Below, piece by piece: positions 1 to 6,016 of a stretch of 9,029 bases of DNA (positions within the stretch are counted from its first letter, which is position 1; the number at the start of each line of letters is the position of its first letter). This stretch comes from Candidatus Zymogenus sp. (GTDB lineage: Bacteria; Desulfobacterota; Zymogenia; Zymogenales; Zymogenaceae), in the NCBI GenBank assembly GCA_030613285.1, contig JAUWME010000061.1:1-9029 (forward strand), in the 5' to 3' direction. A model generated the notes under the pieces. That model did not search any database. It was not told where the DNA came from and saw only the letters and a list, made by a program, of their open reading frames with translations. Position numbers and translations under genes: made by a program.

Positions 1-806
1 TCATGCGCCTTGTTCCGTCTCCGCCCGGAAAGATAATTTCCGGCAAGGTACTTTTTAAGGGGAGAGACCTCCTTGCAATCGATGAGAGTGAAATGCGCAA
101 AATCAGGGGCGATGGCATTTCGATGGTCTTTCAGGAACCGATGACCTCTTTAAATCCTGTTTATACCATCGGTGAGCAAATTTCCGAAGTCTTTCGATAT
201 CATCGGGATATGTCGAGGGGGGAGATAAAGGAAAAGAGTATCGACATTTTAAGACAGGTGGAGATTCCATCTCCAGAGCGCAGATACAACGATTATCCCC
301 ATCAGCTTTCCGGTGGGATGCGACAAAGGGTGATGATCGCCATGGCCCTTGCGTTGTCGCCAAGCCTGATAATTGCAGATGAACCGACCACCGCCCTTGA
401 CGTTACAATTCAGGCATCAATCCTTGAGCTTATCAACAAGATAAAAGAAGAGATGAAGATGTCGGTGATTCTGATAACACATGATCTTGGTATTGTGGCC
501 GAAGTTGCGGAGCGCGTCTCTGTGATGTATGCCGGTGTCATCATTGAGGAATCGAATGTGGAGGAAATATTCAAACATCCCTTGCACCCATACACCCGGG
601 CGCTCCTAAAATCGCTTCCATCTCGAAACATGGGAAGTGACAGGCTCTTTACAATCCCTGGTAATGTCCCAAAGCTGTCTGACCTTCCAACTGGGTGCAG
701 GTTTCACCCACGGTGCGAGCACGTCATGGAGAGGTGCTTAGTAGACGAGCCGGAGATGACCGGCGAGTATCCATCCCCCAGGGTTAGCTGTTGGCTGCAT
801 AATTAG
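1..806 (+). CDS. oppD: Peptide ABC transporter ATP-binding subunit, OppD/DppD type (5' partial)
   Basis: This is the cytoplasmic ATPase of an oligopeptide/dipeptide/nickel-type importer. It hydrolyses ATP to drive uptake through a permease pair not in the window. The visible frame begins at base 3, and the first methionine is internal, because family members have about 50-60 more N-terminal residues including Walker A, which is missing here only because the window is cut. In the visible 267 residues I see the Q-loop (Q44 in [11 protein letters not shown]), the signature LSGGMRQR (102-109), Walker B with D126-E127 ([11 protein letters not shown]) and the switch H160 (ITHDLG). The C-terminal Opp/Dpp extension carries C232-x5-C238-x6-C245-x17-C263, the four-cysteine pattern reported to hold a [4Fe-4S] cluster in related subunits. 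The OppF-type partner follows 62 bases downstream on the same strand. OppD versus DppD, and so the substrate, cannot be decided from the ATPase alone. Confidence 0.95.
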   Translation, partial: MRLVPSPPGKIISGKVLFKGRDLLAIDESEMRKIRGDGISMVFQEPMTSLNPVYTIGEQISEVFRYHRDMSRGEIKEKSIDILRQVEIPSPERRYNDYPHQLSGGMRQRVMIAMALALSPSLIIADEPTTALDVTIQASILELINKIKEEMKMSVILITHDLGIVAEVAERVSVMYAGVIIEESNVEEIFKHPLHPYTRALLKSLPSRNMGSDRLFTIPGNVPKLSDLPTGCRFHPRCEHVMERCLVDEPEMTGEYPSPRVSCWLHN

Positions 807-868
807 TGTCCTTTTAAAAGGTGTGCAGCAATTTGGCGTGATATTTAGTGTGACAATATTGTGTAATT

Positions 869-1840
869 ATGGAAAAACTACTTGAATTAAACTCGATAAA
901 GAAGTATTACCCCGTCGTCCAAGGTTTTGTGAAGAAGAAGAATATTTTTCTAAAAGCCGTCGATGGCGTTACATTTTCGATTTTTAGGGGAGAGACCCTG
1001 GGACTTGTGGGGGAAAGCGGTTGCGGCAAGAGTACATTGGGGAGAGTTATTCTAAGGCTTGAAAAACCCACGTCCGGCACCGTCCTCTTTGATGGAAAGG
1101 ATATGGCGGGGCTGTCTTCAAAGGAGCTTAAGAAACTACGTTTGAAACTTCAGATCATCTTTCAAGACCCTTACGCATCATTGAACCCAAGAAAAAACGT
1201 GGCTTCCATCATCGGAGAGGGGATGCTCATCCACGGACTTGCAACTCGTTCTGATTTGAGAAAAAAGGTAAATATGTACCTTGAGCTTGTGGGCTTGGAT
1301 AAAGAGCATCTGGATAGATATCCCCACGAGTTCTCTGGTGGTCAGCGTCAGAGGATAGGAATTGCCAGAGCGCTTGCCCTGGGGCCAGAGTTAATTGTTG
1401 CAGACGAACCCGTATCATCCCTTGATGTCTCCATCCAATCGCAGATTCTCAACCTTATGATGGATTTAAAAGACAATTTCAACCTCACCTATCTCTTTAT
1501 CTCCCACGACCTTTCTGTGGTCAAATACATCTGCGACAGGGTGTGTGTTATGTACCTTGGGAAGATTGTGGAACTTTCTCAAAAAGAGGTGATGTACGAT
1601 AATCCCCTGCACCCCTACACGGCGGCTTTGTTCTCTGCTGTTCCCACTGTGGATGTGGACAAACGGGGTTTAAAGAGAAAACGGATAATTTTGTCTGGGG
1701 ATATCCCCAGCCCGGTCTTTCCCCCCAGTGGGTGCAACTTTCATACCCGCTGCCCTGAGGTAAGGGAGTTATGCAAAAATGAAGACCCCCCCCTTGAGGA
1801 GAAGGGAGGGGGTAGGCTCTGCGCGTGTCACTTCCGATAA
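869..1840 (+). CDS. oppF: Peptide ABC transporter ATP-binding subunit, OppF/DppF type
   Basis: This is the second ATPase of the importer, expected to form a heterodimer with the upstream OppD-type subunit on the cytoplasmic face. The 323-residue length is normal for OppF/DppF. Motifs in order are Walker A GESGCGKST (48-56), Q-loop Q99 (IIFQDPYASLNP), signature FSGGQRQR (155-162), Walker B D179-E180, switch H213 (ISHDLS), and a C-terminal cysteine set C289-x5-C295-x6-C302 with C318 and C320 at the end, again the Opp/Dpp iron-sulfur pattern. The start is the first ATG after an in-frame stop at 851-853 and matches the usual N-terminus of the family, but I see no convincing Shine-Dalgarno sequence in front of it. 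A C8 homopolymer (1786-1793) and a GC-rich hairpin lie inside the 3' end; the frame after them is still family-like, so there is no frameshift. Confidence 0.96.
   Translation: MEKLLELNSIKKYYPVVQGFVKKKNIFLKAVDGVTFSIFRGETLGLVGESGCGKSTLGRVILRLEKPTSGTVLFDGKDMAGLSSKELKKLRLKLQIIFQDPYASLNPRKNVASIIGEGMLIHGLATRSDLRKKVNMYLELVGLDKEHLDRYPHEFSGGQRQRIGIARALALGPELIVADEPVSSLDVSIQSQILNLMMDLKDNFNLTYLFISHDLSVVKYICDRVCVMYLGKIVELSQKEVMYDNPLHPYTAALFSAVPTVDVDKRGLKRKRIILSGDIPSPVFPPSGCNFHTRCPEVRELCKNEDPPLEEKGGGRLCACHFR
1785..1813. repeat. GC-rich hairpin inside the 3' end of oppF
   Basis: A-C8-TT (1785-1795) pairs with AAGGG-A-GGGGGT (1802-1813) around the 6-base loop GAGGAG, giving 11 base pairs with a single bulged A at 1807. 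It sits in the coding sequence between the third and fourth cysteine positions. No U-run follows on either strand, so it does not look like an ordinary intrinsic terminator. The stem is almost the same as that of the terminator at 8514-8539. Confidence 0.6.
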
Positions 1841-1842
1841 AT

Positions 1843-1905
1843 TTATTCTAAAAGCTATTCCTCGAAGTTATTCCAAAAGTAATACCTCAAAGTAATATCT
1901 ATGAG
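1843..1905. repeat. Degenerate 25-bp tandem repeat in the convergent intergenic gap
   Basis: Two adjacent 25-base units, 1843-1867 and 1868-1892, match at 20 of 25 positions by eye (TTATTC, AAAAG and CCTC blocks are shared), and a partial third copy follows at 1893-1905. The rest of the gap to 2038 holds a hairpin, TGGCG (1958-1962) with CGCCA (1968-1972) around ACAAC, extendable after one mismatch. I see no U-run, no gene and no clear terminator for either converging gene in 1841-2038. Confidence 0.4.
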
Positions 1906-2038
1906 ATGCCTTGAAGCATTATCTCAACGGCCACATAAGCTCTAAATGACTCTTTAGTGGCGACAACCGCCAATAGATTAATAGACTGCCTACTGCACCA
2001 TTAAAAATAGTGTGTGTCAGGCATTACTAACAACGAAA

Positions 2039-2965
2039 TTAGACGTGATCGTTCAGCCACTCGATAATGTCTTTGAACACTTCATCCCTGTTTGTCTCGT
2101 TTAACATCTCGTGTCTGGCGTCGGGGTAAAGCTTCAGCTTAAGGTCTTTCAATCCCGCTTTTTCATACAGCTTATGAACTGCCCTGATACCTTTACCATT
2201 TTTTCCCACGGGGTCTTTCTCTCCAGAGAAGATAAACATTGGAAGGTCTTTGGGCGTCTTTGCGATGTTCTTTTTGTCATGGATTACATTTATGCCATCG
2301 ATGAGATCGACAAAAAACGATGTGGTAAAAACTCCCCCGCAGTAAGGATCGTCAACGTATTTATCGACCTCTGCATCGTCTCTGCTCAACCAGTCATAAT
2401 CGGTGCGGAATGGTTTGAATGGTTTGTTGAATTCGCCAAATGAAAGTTTTGTTAAGAGCTCACTTCTAAATTTCTCACCCTTTTTCCTTTTTTCTCTTTT
2501 GGCAATAATGAGTCCAATCTTCCCCAAAAGCCCCGGATCAGCGCTTGTGCCGGAGATGATAACCCCATCGATATCTTTGCCGTAAAGGAAGATATAGTTC
2601 CTACTGAGCATCGAACCCATGCTGTGCCCGAAGAGGAAGAACGGTACGCCGGGATTTTCTTTTTTTATTATTCCGGTTAGCTGGTGCATATCTTCTACGA
2701 CCAGTCTCCAGCCGTTTTCTTTTGCAAAAAACCCCACATTTTCAAGATTACCTGCCGTCATTTTATGACCACGATGGTCGCTTGCGTACACGGCATAACC
2801 TTCTTTGACAAGCTCCTTTGCAAAACGTTCATACCTTGCGGCGTGCTCCGCCATTCCGTGGGCGATCTGAACCGCCGCTTTTGGTTTACCTTTTTCTGGC
2901 AACCACCGATAGACAAAGACATTTGTTCCATCATCTGTTTTGTAGGTAAAAGTATCAGATTTCAT
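2039..2965 (-). CDS. Alpha/beta hydrolase, monoacylglycerol lipase / S33 (Hydrolase_4) type
   Basis: This is a probable soluble serine hydrolase acting on a lipid ester such as a monoacylglycerol or lysophospholipid; the exact substrate is not readable. The 308 residues have the standard order: oxyanion loop HGMAEHAARY (36-45), the DHRGH strand turn (63-67), nucleophile elbow GHSMG with S115, acid D251 in FSGEKDPVG, and catalytic H285 in DARHEMLNE, so the triad is complete. There is no signal peptide and no long hydrophobic segment, which suggests a cytoplasmic enzyme. ATG at 2965 is preceded by AGGGGG (2970-2975) four bases away, supporting this start. It is the last of three genes in the same direction, 59 bases after the small winged-helix gene, and is a distant paralogue of the hydrolase at 3450-4292. 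The specific enzyme name (lysophospholipase versus monoglyceride lipase) is uncertain. Confidence 0.9.
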   Translation of the reverse strand: MKSDTFTYKTDDGTNVFVYRWLPEKGKPKAAVQIAHGMAEHAARYERFAKELVKEGYAVYASDHRGHKMTAGNLENVGFFAKENGWRLVVEDMHQLTGIIKKENPGVPFFLFGHSMGSMLSRNYIFLYGKDIDGVIISGTSADPGLLGKIGLIIAKREKRKKGEKFRSELLTKLSFGEFNKPFKPFRTDYDWLSRDDAEVDKYVDDPYCGGVFTTSFFVDLIDGINVIHDKKNIAKTPKDLPMFIFSGEKDPVGKNGKGIRAVHKLYEKAGLKDLKLKLYPDARHEMLNETNRDEVFKDIIEWLNDHV

Positions 2966-3024
2966 AAGACCCCCTAAAAATGATTTTTCAATACTATCTT
3001 AATGTAATATTGGCTATTGACTTT

Positions 3025-3336
3025 TTACTTCTTAATGTCCCAACTAAATGAAACAACTCCCAAATTTATTTTAAAGCCGAAAGTGCTTTCGAATTTATTA
3101 ACATTTTCCACAATATTAATTCCTTCTGGGAGTACTTCTGTTATTTTAAAACTTCCTTGGTCAGATGTTAGCCCGTAAATTAATCTCAAATTAAAAAGAT
3201 ATTTCACAGCATTATTTATTCTTATGCTATCCCACCCAGATATTTCCTTAAACATATCTCTGTCAAGGGCTTCCCCTTTTTGGTATTTGTCATAGCATAA
3301 CTTTAATAATTCACCTGCATCTTTTTGTATCCCCAT
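3025..3336 (-). CDS. Small hypothetical protein, probable winged-helix fold
   Basis: I do not recognise this 103-residue protein as a named family. Its pattern resembles small winged-helix proteins: helices around 3-19 and 25-33, a likely recognition helix near 36-50 (DSIRINNAVKYLFNLRL), a short wing around 52-66, then the run ITEVLPEGINIVENV, which is the usual end of such domains. The C-terminal tail (85-103) looks like a beta hairpin and is rich in aromatic residues. There is no signal peptide or membrane segment. The start is well supported by AGGTGG (3344-3349) seven bases before ATG. The region is distinctly AT-rich (about 31% GC over 3061-3300 by hand count, against about 47-57% in sampled lines of oppD and of the DUF2148 gene). 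It lies between the two hydrolase genes on the same strand and could regulate them, but that is inference from position only. Confidence 0.75.
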   Translation of the reverse strand: MGIQKDAGELLKLCYDKYQKGEALDRDMFKEISGWDSIRINNAVKYLFNLRLIYGLTSDQGSFKITEVLPEGINIVENVNKFESTFGFKINLGVVSFSWDIKK

Positions 3337-3343
3337 ACTTTAA

Positions 3344-3376
3344 CCACCTGAAAGAAATACCGTTATACAAATTATA
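3344..3376 (-). promoter_or_regulatory. Candidate promoter -10 and RBS for the winged-helix gene
   Basis: On the - strand TATAAT occurs at 3371-3376, about 35 bases before the ATG, followed by AGGTGG at 3344-3349. The RBS is convincing. The -35 at the right spacing (3394-3399, TTTTAA) is poor, so the promoter itself is tentative in this very AT-rich stretch. Confidence 0.35.
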
Positions 3377-3449
3377 ACCACAAATATTTCTTTTTAAAAA
3401 TAAAGCTAATTAAAATAATGACTGGCACATTGGCTTTGATATTGCTAAG

Positions 3450-4292
3450 CTACGACAGCCTCGGTTTTAGCCATTTATCAATGTCTTTAAAAACAACCTG
3501 TCTGTCCACCTCGTTTAGTATCTCATTATAAAATCCATCGTAGATAATGAGCTTTTTATCTTGAGATCCCAATTTTTCATAAAACTCCACGCTGCCATCA
3601 GGGTCGGAAATTTCGTCACTTCCAGCGTGCAAAATCAGGAACGGCACTTCTACTTTTTCCGCCTTTTCCATCGCAATTTCCATTGCATTCATCATTTCTG
3701 TAAAAAAACGAGAAGTAATCTTGTTGTGAACCATCTCATCTTCCATATATTTTTTGACCACATCTTTATCGTGGCTGAGGTAAACGGGGTCTATCACGTT
3801 TTTCATAGAAAATTTTGGCCATAGATTAGACAGTTTTTCACCAATAAATTTCCTAAATTTTGGTACTCCCTTTTTCAACTTTAGTGCCGTGGAAGTGACT
3901 ATCACGCCATCAACCACATCGGCGTGCTCCTCAACAAACCTGATACCGATTAGTCCCCCCATGCTGTGGCCGAGAATGAAATATTTTTTATCCTCCTCTC
4001 GTTTTTTCACGATATTTATGAAAGTCCACAAATCATTTATGTAGTCATCCATATTGTCAATGTGTCCCCGCTTACCTTCAGATTTTCCATTGCCACGATG
4101 ATCGAAACCGTAAAATGCAAATCCTTTATCAATAAGATGCTCGATAGTGTAAATATATCTCCCGCTGTGCTCTCCCCTGTCGTGAATATAGATTATTACG
4201 CCTTTATATTTTTTTGGTTTGAAGAATTGAAAATGCATTTTAAGCCCACCTGCCCCCTCAAAACTTCCGCTATCATGAATATATTGAGACAT
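3450..4292 (-). CDS. Alpha/beta hydrolase, monoacylglycerol lipase-like, catalytic His replaced by Asn
   Basis: This is a paralogue of the hydrolase at 2039-2965 with the same fold order. I start it at ATG 4292 (280 residues), because GGAGGT (4300-4305) lies seven bases upstream; the longer TTG frame from 4307 would begin inside that RBS. Motifs are the oxyanion loop HDRGEHSGRY (37-46), DHRGNGKSEG (64-73), nucleophile elbow GHSMGG with S110, and acid D226 in HAGSDEISDP. At the expected catalytic histidine the sequence reads GFYNEILNE with N256 (codon AAT, 3525-3527), where the family normally has H. In the oxyanion loop the usual HG-[AL]-GEH is HDRGEH. Both changes suggest lost or altered catalysis, or a sequence error at one base. 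The rest of the frame is intact, so it is not an obvious pseudogene. There is no signal peptide. It is the first of three co-directional genes. Confidence 0.88.
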   Translation of the reverse strand: MSQYIHDSGSFEGAGGLKMHFQFFKPKKYKGVIIYIHDRGEHSGRYIYTIEHLIDKGFAFYGFDHRGNGKSEGKRGHIDNMDDYINDLWTFINIVKKREEDKKYFILGHSMGGLIGIRFVEEHADVVDGVIVTSTALKLKKGVPKFRKFIGEKLSNLWPKFSMKNVIDPVYLSHDKDVVKKYMEDEMVHNKITSRFFTEMMNAMEIAMEKAEKVEVPFLILHAGSDEISDPDGSVEFYEKLGSQDKKLIIYDGFYNEILNEVDRQVVFKDIDKWLKPRLS

Positions 4293-4299
4293 ATATGTT

Positions 4300-4305
4300 A
4301 CCTCC
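4300..4305 (-). promoter_or_regulatory. Ribosome binding site deciding the hydrolase start
   Basis: GGAGGT on the - strand lies seven bases before the ATG at 4292. It overlaps the alternative TTG start at 4307 and so rules against that longer form. Confidence 0.8.
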
Positions 4306-4315
4306 AAAAGATACT

Positions 4316-4339
4316 ATTCAATTATTTTTCTGATTGAAT
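4316..4339. promoter_or_regulatory. Inverted repeat in the hydrolase leader (possible operator)
   Basis: ATTCAAT (4316-4322) and ATTGAAT (4333-4339) are perfect 7-base arms separated by 10 bases, just upstream of the RBS at 4300-4305. It could be a repressor site or an mRNA hairpin. The sequence is AT-rich, so chance is a real alternative. Confidence 0.3.
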
Positions 4340-4420
4340 TACTAACTTTACTTCCCCAAATAGATTCTTGTTATCCCCATTGACCACAACACACCAACAC
4401 CATCTTTGTCCACAACTATG

Positions 4421-4535
4421 AAACATTCCCAGCAACCTTGAATATTACCGACCCCCCCCTCCAAACATTACCAACAACCCCCAGCAACATTACCGATAGC
4501 CCCTTTAACATTACCAACAGCCCCTTTACATTCCC
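4421..4535. repeat. Degenerate minisatellite of about 21 bp overlapping the S2P stop codon
   Basis: Read on the - strand, five units occupy 4516-4535 (20 nt), 4495-4515 (21), 4473-4494 (22), 4450-4472 (23) and 4431-4449 (19), with a partial sixth at 4421-4430. Each begins GG(T/G)AAT and carries a G-run; the consensus is close to GGTAATGTTAAAGGGGCTRT. A G8 tract sits in the fourth unit (plus-strand C8, 4452-4459). The first unit contains the TAA stop of the site-2 protease gene. There are no unique spacers, so this is a tandem repeat and not a CRISPR array. The remainder of the 4308-4420 gap holds the hydrolase leader and nothing else I can name. Confidence 0.75.
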
Positions 4536-5479
4536 ATCTCTATTGGATTGGGAATAAATGTTAAGATGAAGATGAGAAACGACAATGCCCCGACGATTTG
4601 TCTTTTTCTGTCCAATGGAATGTGCCCATCTGTAACAGGGGGGTGATCAACTCCGATTAGGAGGAGAAGTATCGCCCAGATCAACCATCCGGGATAGAAC
4701 ACTATTCCCATAAATATTAGAACTATTAGGAACGCCCTGGACACAAGCCTTTGTCGTCTTCCAAAGGTTGCATATGCGATATGCCCGCCGTCAAGTTGCC
4801 CAATGGGCATCAAGTTAAGTGCCGTTACAAGCAAGCCGACCCACCCGGCAAAAGCGATGGGATGGAGCAAAATGTCGTAACCCTCTGGGGTTTGGCCCAA
4901 AACCAACTTTGAGAGAAACGAGAAGAGTATTGAATCCCCGAAGATTAGATACGCTCCATTTAATTCGGCTCCTGTAACAGTAACAAATTTTGATTTTGAC
5001 AACCCCAAGATTACAATGGGAATTGCAACCACGATACCTGCAATGGGTCCCGCGGCCCCGATATCAAGAATTACGTTCTTTTTGGCGATGGGCGACCGCA
5101 TCTTTATTACCGCCCCAAGGGTTCCAAAGAGCGTTGGTGCGGGAATAAAATATGGCAGGGAAACATCCACCTTGTTTATTCTCGCTGTGATGTAGTGTCC
5201 CATCTCGTGCGCCAGAAGGATTGACAGGATCGACAATGAAAAGGGCGCTCCCATCAGAAGCTTCATCGGATCCTGCAGCATTTCTTCTGCACCTACATAA
5301 AAGCTGGCCCCGGCAAAGAGAGTTGTAAAAACCGTCAGAACAAAAAGGATGATGTTGAGTTTGTATCTCCTCCCACCCTTCCGCCTATAAATTTTATTGC
5401 CAAGTCTCAACTTACTATGAGAATCAAATCCATTCCCTTCATCAATTGGGAGCCTCTCTCGGTTTATGTTATCTGTCAA
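4526..5479 (-). CDS. Site-2 protease family (M50) intramembrane zinc metalloprotease
   Basis: This is a polytopic membrane metalloprotease expected to cleave transmembrane or membrane-proximal peptide bonds. I place the start at TTG 5479 (317 residues), overlapping the stop of the DUF2148 gene by 11 bases; a longer frame to 5566 only shadows that gene. An AGGA lies 13 bases upstream, so the start is uncertain. Hydrophobic segments lie near 41-62, 78-99, 136-160, 207-227, 249-276 (probably two) and 295-313, with 176-195 possible. Zinc ligands are HEMGH at 91-95 with catalytic E92, and the third is D230 in NLMPIGQLDGG (222-232). The stretch LPYFIPAP...GTLGAVIKMRSP after HEMGH resembles the EGY1-like S2P group (chloroplast and prokaryotic forms). 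No PDZ insertion is visible. It ends shortly after the last membrane segment, inside the first unit of a minisatellite. It is the third gene of the slipin operon. Confidence 0.92.
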   Translation of the reverse strand: MTDNINRERLPIDEGNGFDSHSKLRLGNKIYRRKGGRRYKLNIILFVLTVFTTLFAGASFYVGAEEMLQDPMKLLMGAPFSLSILSILLAHEMGHYITARINKVDVSLPYFIPAPTLFGTLGAVIKMRSPIAKKNVILDIGAAGPIAGIVVAIPIVILGLSKSKFVTVTGAELNGAYLIFGDSILFSFLSKLVLGQTPEGYDILLHPIAFAGWVGLLVTALNLMPIGQLDGGHIAYATFGRRQRLVSRAFLIVLIFMGIVFYPGWLIWAILLLLIGVDHPPVTDGHIPLDRKRQIVGALSFLIFILTFIPNPIEMGM

Positions 5480-5987
5480 AATAGATGCTCTTTCCTGTTG
5501 CCGACATCGGTATCCCCATAATGTAATCCCAGTCCAAAAGCCCCATGTCTCGAACAACGGTTCCAACCCTGTACATAATCCTGTTGTCCACGTTTAAGAT
5601 TGATGCGGTCTTTACTGCCGAACCCAGTGCTATTCCCATATCGAGGAGTCTGAATGCACAATGTGGGCCGACGAATTCAGGACCGCTCCTTGTCTTCAAC
5701 TCCGCGCAAGTATCAAATCCGCACGCCCCGCAGTTTATCCCCAGGGGCGTAGCGTTTTTGATACCGATTAGAAGCACTACGGGGGAATTCCTTATGTTTT
5801 TGGCATCTCTGTCAAAATTCCCTTTTCCCGTCTTTTCGCCGAATTTTTCCATCGCGTCGGCAAGGTCTTTGATTTCAGTGCCAACGAGGAGCTTCATCAG
5901 AATAAAGTCTTCCCCCCGGGATTTTGGGGCGGTCCTTGCCGCAAGCGCCATAAGGTCCGCCGCAGTCTTTAGTGCATCATTTTCCAT
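5469..5987 (-). CDS. DUF2148 ferredoxin-domain protein
   Basis: This is a 172-residue cytoplasmic protein of the DUF2148 (ferredoxin-domain, COG4739-like) family, whose biochemical role is not established. The identifying part is C86-x2-C89-x4-C94 in INCGACGFDTCAE with C110 in GPHCAF, a plausible [4Fe-4S] ligand set resembling the four-cysteine domain of RnfB and corrinoid iron-sulfur proteins. The N-terminal half (1-75) is helical, and the C-terminal half (around 117-165) reads like the conserved DNRIMYRVG...DYIMGIPMS region of the family. There is no signal peptide or membrane segment. ATG 5987 has only a weak AAAGG about ten bases upstream. It follows the slipin stop by 29 bases and overlaps the site-2 protease start, so the three are very probably co-transcribed. 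A redox-sensing or electron-transfer role for the membrane protease unit is inference. Confidence 0.88.
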   Translation of the reverse strand: MENDALKTAADLMALAARTAPKSRGEDFILMKLLVGTEIKDLADAMEKFGEKTGKGNFDRDAKNIRNSPVVLLIGIKNATPLGINCGACGFDTCAELKTRSGPEFVGPHCAFRLLDMGIALGSAVKTASILNVDNRIMYRVGTVVRDMGLLDWDYIMGIPMSATGKSIYFDR

Positions 5988-6016
5988 TCAACTTTTAACC
6001 TTTTAAATATTTATCC

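Noticed and set aside
810..821. Perfect palindrome CCTTTTAAAAGG between oppD and oppF
   Set aside because: About two perfect 12-base palindromes are expected by chance in a window of this size, and no other signal supports an operator.
817..831. Fifteen-base segment shared with 8493-8507 at 14 of 15 positions (AAAGGYGTGCAGCAA)
   Set aside because: A few matches of this quality are expected by chance within 9 kb, and the surrounding bases do not extend the similarity.
853..862. Palindrome ACAATATTGT just before the oppF start
   Set aside because: Ten-base palindromes are expected several times by chance; there is no nearby promoter of good quality.
3966..4337. 123-codon open frame on the + strand
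   Set aside because: It is antisense to the histidine-less hydrolase, with no motif; an AT-rich shadow.
4421..4535. Repeat array considered as a CRISPR
   Set aside because: Units are directly adjacent with no unique spacers, and they are degenerate in length and sequence.
5480..5566. N-terminal extension of the site-2 protease to 5566
   Set aside because: The extra 29 residues only shadow the end of the DUF2148 gene in another frame and have no match to the protease family.
5545..6006. 153-codon open frame on the + strand
   Set aside because: It is antisense to the DUF2148 gene, which has a recognisable cysteine motif and operon context; the + strand product shows no domain and no RBS.
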